A stretch of 58,282 bases of DNA from Treponema sp. (GTDB lineage: Bacteria > Spirochaetota > Spirochaetia > Treponematales > Treponemataceae), in the NCBI GenBank assembly GCA_022510865.1, contig JAFLSQ010000012.1:1-58282 (forward strand), in the 5' to 3' direction. The notes under the pieces are model-generated. The model had not been told where the DNA came from and ran no database searches. It worked only from the letters and a program-made list of their open reading frames with translations. Below, piece after piece: positions 51,149-57,803 of the stretch; positions within the stretch are counted from its first letter, which is position 1, and each line of letters opens with the position of its first letter. The position numbers were made by a program, and so were the translations under genes.

Positions 51149-51455
51149 GATGCCTCCTTATGTCCGCGTGAGCGGCCTGCTTAAAATCATCCGGAAAATG
51201 CAGCGGGTGATTTTTATGCTGATTCTAGCACAGGCAGGAAAATCGCACTAGAATGAATCAGACAAAAAATTGAACAAAAAAGCGAAGGCAATCTTTTTGT
51301 ATGAATATTTTTTCTTTTTTTGCACTTTGATGATATACTGATTTCAGGACGGCAATCAGAATCACACTGGCTGCCGCCATCCGCCGCGCGGAAATCTTTT
51401 AATTTTGCTTGCCTTGCTTGCAAAGAGCATTTTATTTTAGGTTTAAGGAGATTTT
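51149..51455. promoter_or_regulatory. Divergent control region between GH1 and GH5
   Basis: For GH5, an extended -10 TGATATACT (51331-51339) lies in an AT-rich run and leaves a leader of about 110 nt. For GH1, TAGAAT on the minus strand (51222-51227 region) is a possible -10. An inverted repeat ATTCTAG (51222-51228) / CTAGAAT (51248-51254) may be an operator or two facing -10 boxes. Confidence 0.45.
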
Positions 51456-52679
51456 ATGAAAAAAACAACTTTATTTCTTGCAGGAGTGATTTTTATGGTA
51501 ACAACGGCCTGTTCTGCGCCGCAAAAAACAAAAAAGCCAGAAACCGTGTTCAATAAATCCAACGCGGTTACAGATTCGGGAAGCAAGCCATTCAATTCCG
51601 ACAGCGCGATTGAGACGGTAAAAGCGATGAAAACCGGCTGGAACCTTGGCAACACACTGGACGCGACCGCCGGACGCGGGCTTGGCTCGGAGACAAGCTG
51701 GACCCAGCCAAAAACCACAAAAGCGATGATTGATGCCCTCGCCGCATCCGGCATGAAATCAATCAGAATACCAACATCGTGGCACAATCACATAACTGAC
51801 TCAAACTACACGATTGACCCAAAATGGATGGCGCGCGTCAAAGAGATTGTGGACTGGGCAATCGAAAACGATATGTACGTGATTCTGAACAGCCACCACG
51901 ACAACCACGACTCGCCGTCCGCAATGAAAGCCGGTCAGGGCTACTATCCCAACTCAACGAACTATGAGGAATCAAAACGATTTCTGGAGAACGTGTGGTC
52001 GCAGATTTGCCTTGCCTTCAACAACGGCTATGACGAGCACCTGATTTTTGAGACTATGAATGAGCCGCGTCTTGTGGGCACAAGCCACGAGTGGTGGTTC
52101 GACCCGAACGCGCAGGAATGCCAGGACGCGGCGGACACGCTGAACAAACTGAATCAGGTTGCGCTCGACACAATCAGAAGCAGCGGCGGAAACAATGCCA
52201 AGCGATTTGTTGCCTGCCCCGGTCTTCAGGCATCCCCTGATTCCGCGCTGGCGGACGCATTCAAAATGCCAGAGGACATTGCGCCCGGCCGCCTGATTGT
52301 CTCGGTTCACATGTACTCGCCGTACAACTTTGCGATGGAATCTCCGGGCGTGACGGAATACACGCAGCAGATGAAAAATTCCAACACGATGACGTTCAAA
52401 AAACTGAAAGACAAATTCATAGCGAACGGATATGCGGTCTACATCGGTGAGTACGGCGCGACAAACAAAAATAATCTGGAGGCGCGCGTTAATTGGTTCA
52501 AGGACTTCATCCAGTACACGACAGTTCACGGAATCCCCTGTATGCTGTGGGATAACGGCGTATGGCAGGTCAGCGGAACTGATTACAACGAGCACTACGG
52601 ATATTTTGACCGGAACAACCTAAAATGGTACTTCCCCGAAATTCTTGACGCGATTGTGGAGAAATCAAGCGGGCAGTAA
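51456..52679 (+). CDS. Glycoside hydrolase family 5 endoglucanase lipoprotein
   Basis: The 407-aa product has a lipobox (VTTAC, Cys 19) and a GH5 barrel starting MKTGWNLGNTLDAT. Acid/base Glu 203 is in FETMNEPRLVG, nucleophile Glu 332 in VYIGEYGA, and VILNSHHDNHD carries the conserved His. It should cut beta-1,4-glucan or mixed-linkage glucan at the cell surface. AAGGAG precedes the ATG. It is monocistronic and faces away from GH1. Confidence 0.95.
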   Translation: MKKTTLFLAGVIFMVTTACSAPQKTKKPETVFNKSNAVTDSGSKPFNSDSAIETVKAMKTGWNLGNTLDATAGRGLGSETSWTQPKTTKAMIDALAASGMKSIRIPTSWHNHITDSNYTIDPKWMARVKEIVDWAIENDMYVILNSHHDNHDSPSAMKAGQGYYPNSTNYEESKRFLENVWSQICLAFNNGYDEHLIFETMNEPRLVGTSHEWWFDPNAQECQDAADTLNKLNQVALDTIRSSGGNNAKRFVACPGLQASPDSALADAFKMPEDIAPGRLIVSVHMYSPYNFAMESPGVTEYTQQMKNSNTMTFKKLKDKFIANGYAVYIGEYGATNKNNLEARVNWFKDFIQYTTVHGIPCMLWDNGVWQVSGTDYNEHYGYFDRNNLKWYFPEILDAIVEKSSGQ

Positions 52680-52753
52680 AATCAAAGCGGGATATCCGAC
52701 ACTTCCGTTAATCTTTTTTTTCTGATAGACTATGTTCCCGAAAGGAAGGAAAC

Positions 52754-54472
52754 ATGGCAAAAACAACAGATGATAAAAAGATTATTTACACGATGGACAG
52801 GGTGTCCCGCTCTTACGGCACAAAAGTCGTACTAAAAGACATAAGCATATCATATTATTACGGCGCGAAAATCGGAGTGGTGGGCGCGAATGGGTCTGGA
52901 AAATCATCACTTTTCAAGATTCTTGCGGGCCGCGACACCGATTTTTCCGGCGAGACTCATCTGCTGCCGGGCTACACAATCGGTTATCTGGAGCAGGAGC
53001 CGGAGCTGGAGCCGGGCAAAACCGTCCTTGAGGTTGTGAAAGAGGGCGTGAAGCCGATTACCGACCTGCTTGAGGAATTTGACAGAATTGGCGAGGCATA
53101 CGGCGAGCCTGACGCGGATTTTGACAAGCTCGCCGCGCGGCAGGCAGAGGTTCAGGAAAAACTTGACCTTCTTGACGCATGGAATCTTGACAACAATCTG
53201 GAGCTTGCGATGGACGCGCTGCGCTGCCCGCCGCCCGAGCAGGTTGTTGACGTGCTTAGCGGAGGTGAGCGCCGCCGTGTCGCGCTCTGCCGCCTTCTTC
53301 TGCAAAAACCCGATATTCTTCTTCTTGACGAGCCTACAAACCACCTTGACGCAGAGACAGTCGCATGGCTGGAGAATCATCTGCATTCGTATCCGGGCAC
53401 GGTAATCGCAATCACGCATGACCGCTACTTCCTTGATGATGTCGCAGGATGGATTCTGGAGCTTGACCGCGGCGAGGGCTATCCGTTCAAAGGCAATTAT
53501 TCCAGCTGGCTTGAGCAGAAAAACGCAAGGCTCGCGCAGGAAAGCAAAACCGAGACCGCGCGTCAGCAGGAAATTCAGCGGGAACTTGAATGGATTCACA
53601 CGAGCGCGAAAGGCCGTCAGGCAAAGCACAAGGAGCACATCACGCGCTACAACGAGCTTATGGCGCAGGAAAGCAAGAAGCAGCTCAAAGACACGCAGAT
53701 TTCAATTCCGGCAGGCCCGCGACTTGGCGGTCAGGTGATTGATTTGGAGAACGTCACAAAAAGTTTCGGAGACAAACTGCTTTTTGAGAACCTCAGCGTG
53801 CACATCCCTGCGGGCGCAATCATAGGGATTGTAGGCCCGAACGGCGCGGGAAAAACGACCCTCTTCAAACTGATAGCGGGGATTGAGAAACCGGATTCGG
53901 GCGAAATCAAAATCGGCTCTACCGTCAAAGCGGTTTATGTTGACCAGATGCGCAGCACTCTGGACGAGAACAAGACCGTATACGAGACATTGAGCGGCGG
54001 CTCTGATTTGGTCAAGCTTGGCGCGGTGGATGAGAAAGGCCGCGCTCTGGAAGGCGGAGTGCGCGAGGTGAATGCCCACGCATACTGCGGATGGTTCAAC
54101 TTTGCCGGCGCAGACCAGAACAAGAAAGTCTCCGTGCTCAGCGGAGGCGAGCGCAACCGCCTGAACTTGGGGCTTATGCTCAAAGAAAGCGGAAACGTGC
54201 TCATGCTTGACGAGCCGACCAACGACCTTGACGTGCAGACAGTCCGCGCGCTAGAAGAGGCTCTGGAAGATTTTGCGGGATGCGCGCTTGTTGTCAGCCA
54301 CGACCGCTGGTTTCTGGACAGAATCTGCACCCACATCCTTGCGTTCGAGAACAATTCAGAAGTGCGATTTTTTGAGGGCAACTGGAGCGATTACGCCGCA
54401 TGGAAAAAAGAGCAGTTCGGCGAGGAAGCGGGAGTTCCTAAGCGCGTCCAGTACCGAAAGCTTTCACGATAA
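52754..54472 (+). CDS. ettA: Energy-dependent translational throttle protein EttA (ABC-F)
   Basis: The 572-aa twin-cassette ATPase binds the ribosomal E site and gates entry into elongation according to ATP/ADP. Cassette 1 has GANGSGKSS, LSGGERRRVALCRLLLQ and ILLLDEPTNHLD; cassette 2 has GPNGAGKTT, LSGGERNRLNLGLML and VLMLDEPTNDLD. The start IYTMDRVSRSYGTKVVLKDI and the linker ELEWIHTSAKGRQAKHKEHI match EttA rather than Uup. AAGGAAGG lies before the ATG, and TAGACT (52726-52731) may be the -10. Its 3' end overlaps the convergent mnmA gene by 35 bp. Confidence 0.93.
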   Translation: MAKTTDDKKIIYTMDRVSRSYGTKVVLKDISISYYYGAKIGVVGANGSGKSSLFKILAGRDTDFSGETHLLPGYTIGYLEQEPELEPGKTVLEVVKEGVKPITDLLEEFDRIGEAYGEPDADFDKLAARQAEVQEKLDLLDAWNLDNNLELAMDALRCPPPEQVVDVLSGGERRRVALCRLLLQKPDILLLDEPTNHLDAETVAWLENHLHSYPGTVIAITHDRYFLDDVAGWILELDRGEGYPFKGNYSSWLEQKNARLAQESKTETARQQEIQRELEWIHTSAKGRQAKHKEHITRYNELMAQESKKQLKDTQISIPAGPRLGGQVIDLENVTKSFGDKLLFENLSVHIPAGAIIGIVGPNGAGKTTLFKLIAGIEKPDSGEIKIGSTVKAVYVDQMRSTLDENKTVYETLSGGSDLVKLGAVDEKGRALEGGVREVNAHAYCGWFNFAGADQNKKVSVLSGGERNRLNLGLMLKESGNVLMLDEPTNDLDVQTVRALEEALEDFAGCALVVSHDRWFLDRICTHILAFENNSEVRFFEGNWSDYAAWKKEQFGEEAGVPKRVQYRKLSR

Positions 54473-55643
54473 TTCCGCCGCCAAGAATCACGCCGTCTTT
54501 ATAAACGACCACAGACTGCCCCGGGGCAACCGCTCTCTGCGGCTGCTTAAAAGTGATTTGCCAGACCTGACCACGGGGAGAATCATAACCGGATGGCGGA
54601 GCACATCTTTGGACAAACGCTCTCACAGGTTTGCTCGCCAGCCGGATTTTCACCATCGCATCAACCGCGCCAAAAGCCTCAGGCGGCTCCACATCCCCTG
54701 CCCACACAAAATCATCGGCAATCAGTCCGTCAGAATCCAAAGCGGAATTGGGAGCGAGCACAACGACATTGTTCTTTGCGTCAATTGAATGCACATAAAC
54801 CGGATAGCCAACCGCAACGTCAAGCCCCCGCCGCTGACCCACGGTGTAATGCTCAATTCCACGGTGACGGCCGATTACATGACCGTCCAGGTCAATAATA
54901 TCGCCCGGAACAGAAGGCTTGTCTGCAAAAAGAGCGTCAAAATATTCCGCGCTTATAAAATCCTGACTTTCCGCCCGCTCCGCCGCCGCAAGCCCCAGTT
55001 CCCGCGCGGTCTCAAAAACCTCGGATTTTCTCATAAGCGCAAGAGGAAAGCGCACTTTCTCCAGAACGCCGGACGGAACGCGGTAGATAAAATAAGTCTG
55101 GTCTTTTGAAATATCTGTGGCGGTCGCTACCATTACCGGCCGCGCCGATGTGCCGTAAAGCCCCTCGTCCGGGCGGACAATCTTCGCATAGTGACCGGTG
55201 CAAAAATAATCGTATTTGATTCCAAGTGCCTCAACACCCTGCAAAAGCGCGCCGAATTTTATCATCCTGTTGCAGCGGACGCACGGATTGGGGGTGCGGC
55301 CCGCCCTGTACTCGGCCTTGAAGTACTCAATCACTTCTTTTTTGTAAGTCTCACGCACGTCTATCACGTGGTAGTCAATATCATACTTCGCGCAGAATTT
55401 CCTGCATTCCTCGATGTCGTCCGCCTCGCCCGGCCCAAAGCAGGCATCCTTGACGGCACGGCCAGAGCCATCGGCATTCTGCGGCAGGGAAAAAGAGTCA
55501 TCCCAAAGAGACATCGTCACGCCGATTACCCTGCATCCCCGGGTTTTCAGAATATACGCGGTAAGAGTGGAGTCAACGCCGCCCGAAAGCCCCACCACGA
55601 CCGTGTCGCCGGCAGAAGGCAGACTAAGATTTGAGAACGTCAT
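54438..55643 (-). CDS. mnmA: tRNA-specific 2-thiouridylase
   Basis: MnmA inserts sulfur at C2 of U34 in tRNA-Glu, Gln and Lys. From ATG 55643 the 401-aa protein has the PP-loop GLSGGVDSTLTAYIL (about 18-32), the Cys region NPCVRCNRMIKFG (Cys 121 and 124), TGHYAKI and the C-terminal tRNA-binding part (HYTVGQRRGLDVAVGYPVYV). The usual second catalytic Cys in the 'SQxICFI' segment is absent: here it reads ESQDFISAEYF (from 225). A Cys at 148 (YFCTGHYA) is unusual and may substitute. It starts 2 nt after the Rrf2 gene stop. The longer frame to 55772 lies inside that gene. Confidence 0.92.
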   Translation of the reverse strand: MTFSNLSLPSAGDTVVVGLSGGVDSTLTAYILKTRGCRVIGVTMSLWDDSFSLPQNADGSGRAVKDACFGPGEADDIEECRKFCAKYDIDYHVIDVRETYKKEVIEYFKAEYRAGRTPNPCVRCNRMIKFGALLQGVEALGIKYDYFCTGHYAKIVRPDEGLYGTSARPVMVATATDISKDQTYFIYRVPSGVLEKVRFPLALMRKSEVFETARELGLAAAERAESQDFISAEYFDALFADKPSVPGDIIDLDGHVIGRHRGIEHYTVGQRRGLDVAVGYPVYVHSIDAKNNVVVLAPNSALDSDGLIADDFVWAGDVEPPEAFGAVDAMVKIRLASKPVRAFVQRCAPPSGYDSPRGQVWQITFKQPQRAVAPGQSVVVYKDGVILGGGIIVKAFGTGRA

Positions 55644-55645
55644 TT

Positions 55646-56053
55646 TCAGTCCTTTTTCATAAAATCGGCGATTGTAACGCTGTCCAGATAGCCCGAGACG
55701 CGCTTTCCAAGTTCTGTCCACAAAGGAAGCGTCCTGCAAACCGAAACGCGCTCGCAGGGTTTTGCACCGCATTCAAGGCAGGAAACGGGAGCAAGAGTTC
55801 CTTCCGTCAGGCGCAGAATTTCCCCGACTTTGTATTCTGATGGCTGGCGGTTAAGTTTGTAGCCTCCGCCTTTTCCGTGCAAAGCCGTGACAAAGCCGTT
55901 TTTTGAAAGAATGGTCATAATGGCTTCTAAATATTTCTGCGATATTTTCTGCCGTTGAGCGATGTCTCTGAGCGGAACATAAGTATCCGCGTGCTGCTCA
56001 GCCAGGTCAATCATAACGCGAAGCGCGTAACGACCTTTTGTAGAAACTATCAT
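55646..56053 (-). CDS. Rrf2-family transcriptional regulator (IscR-like)
   Basis: The 135-aa protein has the Rrf2 winged helix (GRYALRVMIDLAEQHADTYV, RQKISQKYLEAIMTILSKNG, GKGGGYKLNR). A Cys set (CLECGAKPCERVSVC) is placed where IscR-type members bind an Fe-S cluster. It probably senses Fe-S or sulfur status and controls mnmA, which follows by 2 nt, and perhaps cysteine desulfurase genes elsewhere. TTGTTG-N17-TATAAT ends 6 nt before the ATG and there is no SD, so it is a leaderless candidate. Confidence 0.92.
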   Translation of the reverse strand: MIVSTKGRYALRVMIDLAEQHADTYVPLRDIAQRQKISQKYLEAIMTILSKNGFVTALHGKGGGYKLNRQPSEYKVGEILRLTEGTLAPVSCLECGAKPCERVSVCRTLPLWTELGKRVSGYLDSVTIADFMKKD

Positions 56054-56059
56054 GCTTAA

Positions 56060-56088
56060 ATTATATCAGATAAAAGCCGAATCAACAA
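56060..56088 (-). promoter_or_regulatory. Promoter of the rrf2-mnmA operon, probably leaderless
   Basis: TTGTTG (56083-56088), a 17-bp spacer and a TGA-extended TATAAT (56060-56065), ending 6 nt before the ATG at 56053; no SD. Confidence 0.75.
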
Positions 56089-56257
56089 GATATTTCTACT
56101 AGATTAGTAGGTAGATTTTCTCGGATTTCCCGCCCGCCCATCACCAAAACCAGCGGATTTTTTCGCGGAAAACCCGGGCAAGAAAATCAGTCGGAAAATC
56201 ACAGGGATTTTTGCTTCCTTTTTTTGGGATAAAAATCGCGCTCTCGCTGCGGAATTT

Positions 56258-56448
56258 TCATCTTGATAAGCACAGGATTTTATCAAGATGAAGACAGACG
56301 TTCATCTTGATGAGGACACAGCGTTTATCTTGATGAACATGGGACGTTCATCAAGATGAAAAAAAATTTTTATCTTGATGAGGCCAGGGCGTTTATCAAG
56401 ATAAAAAAAAACGTTCATCTTGATGAAAAATTATTTTCATCAAGATGA
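56258..56448. repeat. Nine-copy array of 12-bp palindromes at 22/23-bp period (array 2)
   Basis: Copies start at 56258, 56280, 56302, 56325, 56348, 56370, 56393, 56415 and 56437. Each is TCATC-TT-GATGA or its complement TCATC-AA-GATGA, some with C-to-T change at position 2 (TTATC) or the matching change in the other arm. Spacers are 10 or 11 bp, several ending in ACGT or GCGT. Central TT/AA orientation runs TT, AA, TT, TT, AA, TT, AA, TT, AA. It lies between the 3' end of the binding-protein gene at 56506 and the rrf2 promoter. In 56089-56257 I see nothing else. Confidence 0.95.
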
Positions 56449-56505
56449 AATTCGACTGGCTTTCCGCGCGCCCCTTACTGCAAGAAACGCGCGCTTTTTA
56501 TCAAG

Positions 56506-57324
56506 TCAGTCCGTCACAAAAGTAAAGACATCCTCGCCAAAATATTTCTGCGACAACGCCGATATTGTGCCGTTCTCTTTGAGCTGCTGCACGGCCTTGT
56601 CGTAATCCTCGGCAAGCTGCGCCTCTTTCTTGTTGAAAAGCGGCCATGTTGGGATTCCCTTGTACGGCACATACGCAAGCCTGTCCGCAAACTGATGATA
56701 AGGGCCGTCCTCGGCGAGCACATTTTTCTCATACGAAAGCTTTAGCACAAAGTAGGCGTCATAGCGGCCTTCCAGAACCCAGAGGTACGAGTCGGCAATG
56801 TCAAAGACATCGGACGGAACAAGCTTAATCTGATTTCCCGGATTTTTCGCGTTGTAGTCGGCAATCACAGAATACTGCGCGCTCTGCGGTGAGATTGGGA
56901 TGAGCTTTCCGGAGAAGCGGGCAAAACTCTCCAAATCAGAAATCTGATTCGCATTCTCTGCGCGGAATGCTATGCCAATCACGCTGGCGGCAAGCGGCTG
57001 GCTTGGAATGATGAACTTTTTGGCGCGCTCCTCTGTAATCCACGCGCCTTTTGTGCCCACCTGATATTTTCCGCTCTCAGTTCCAATCAGAAGCTCCTCG
57101 TCGGAGACACCATGAAACACAAACTGATACTGCGGCAGAAGCGCGTCCACAGCCTTAAGCACGGCAATCTCAAAGCCGTCGGCCTTTCCTTTCGCATCAA
57201 GAAAATCGTAGGGGACATTCGTGATTGTGTGAGCAACATTGATTTTCCGAGGCTTTGCGAACGCGGCTGTGGCGGCAGTGAGAGCCAGAACCGCACCAAT
57301 GATTTTTCTCGCATTTACTTCCAT
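56506..57324 (-). CDS. Family 3 solute-binding protein (amino-acid ABC transporter type)
   Basis: The 272-aa product has a signal peptide (about 1-24, ending ATAAFA before KPRK) and the SBP_bac_3 fold: NVPYDFLDAKGKADGFEIAV, then GTESGKYQVGTKGAWITEERAKKF, and a C-terminal AEDYDKAVQQLKENGTISAL with SQKYFGEDVF. It is a free periplasmic binder, probably for amino acids or similar small molecules. No permease or ATPase gene is adjacent in the window. GAGAGG precedes the ATG. Array 2 lies 58 bp after its stop. Confidence 0.9.
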   Translation of the reverse strand: MEVNARKIIGAVLALTAATAAFAKPRKINVAHTITNVPYDFLDAKGKADGFEIAVLKAVDALLPQYQFVFHGVSDEELLIGTESGKYQVGTKGAWITEERAKKFIIPSQPLAASVIGIAFRAENANQISDLESFARFSGKLIPISPQSAQYSVIADYNAKNPGNQIKLVPSDVFDIADSYLWVLEGRYDAYFVLKLSYEKNVLAEDGPYHQFADRLAYVPYKGIPTWPLFNKKEAQLAEDYDKAVQQLKENGTISALSQKYFGEDVFTFVTD

Positions 57325-57350
57325 AAAAACCTCTCGTTCTTGTTTTGATT

Positions 57351-57380
57351 AAAATACCCCCAGTTTACCTAGTGTGTAAA
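57351..57380 (-). promoter_or_regulatory. Promoter of the family 3 binding-protein gene
   Basis: TTTACA (57375-57380), an 18-bp spacer and TATTTT (57351-57356) on the minus strand. TTTAC/GTAAA form a small inverted repeat over the -35. Confidence 0.55.
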
Positions 57381-57453
57381 GGGGATATCGCCACGGCAAG
57401 AAGCGCCTCATCCCCGCACTGCTATACTCACAATTTTTTACACAAATACTAAA

Positions 57454-57488
57454 AACCTATTGACAAAGTAGGTTATAAATTGTATAAC
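57454..57488 (+). promoter_or_regulatory. Promoter with two nested inverted repeats, upstream of the URO-D-family gene
   Basis: TTGACA (57460-57465), a 17-bp spacer and TATAAC (57483-57488). AACCTA (57454-57459) / TAGGTT (57469-57474) brackets the -35, and GTTATA (57472-57477) / TATAAC (57483-57488) brackets the -10. Both look like repressor sites. Confidence 0.75.
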
Positions 57489-57494
57489 AAATCA

Positions 57495-57563
57495 AAAGTC
57501 ATTTGCGGATTGCCCGCTTCGCTGTCAATCTGCGACTTTGCACATACAACACGCAAGGCGTGT
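57495..57563 (+). promoter_or_regulatory. Structured 5' leader of the URO-D-family operon
   Basis: From the predicted transcription start the RNA can fold a long hairpin: AAAGTC (57495-57500) with GACTTT (57534-57539), and GCGGATTG (57505-57512) with CAATCTGC (57526-57533, one G-U pair). A second hairpin is ACACGC (57549-57554) with GCGTGT (57558-57563). I do not recognise a known riboswitch. Confidence 0.5.
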
Positions 57564-57604
57564 AACGCGACATCGCTAACGCGGAGTTTTATAAGGAGGT
57601 GAGC

Positions 57605-57682
57605 ATGAAGAACTATTTTGAAAAACTGGTTCGCGAGAATTTTCGCAACGGACTCATGCGCCTCTGTTCCCTTCTTTCATAG
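57605..57682 (+). CDS. 25-aa small ORF with consensus Shine-Dalgarno in the leader
   Basis: The ATG at 57605 follows TAAGGAGGTGA, the full anti-SD complement, at ideal spacing. It encodes MKNYFEKLVRENFRNGLMRL plus five residues (CSLLS), then TAG. The peptide is charged in its first half and has no run of one amino acid that would mark a classic attenuator. It lies between the structured leader and the URO-D-family gene, 121 bp before that start, with a small hairpin (GACCG 57682-57686 / CGGTC 57696-57700) overlapping its stop. It could be a regulatory leader peptide or a true small protein. Confidence 0.6.
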   Translation: MKNYFEKLVRENFRNGLMRLCSLLS

Positions 57683-57803
57683 ACCGGGATATATTCGGTC
57701 GGCTCAAAATCATTCAAACAATCGCTGTCTTAAATCGCGCGGGGCATGATGATTTTTGCTTCGCTCGGGGCAACGTGTCAATTTTATTTTTTAGGAGAAC
57801 AGT

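Noticed and set aside
38361..56188. 15-bp identity CCGGGCAAGAAAATC at 38361 and 56174
   Set aside because: One or more exact 15-mer matches are expected by chance in 58 kb, and neither copy lies at a functional position.
56258..56448. CRISPR array
   Set aside because: Units are 12 bp and spacers 10-11 bp, units occur in both orientations, and no cas genes are present.
57495..57803. Cobalamin, SAM or SAH riboswitch before the URO-D-family gene
   Set aside because: Hairpins are present, but I could not find the conserved boxes of these classes; reported only as a structured leader.
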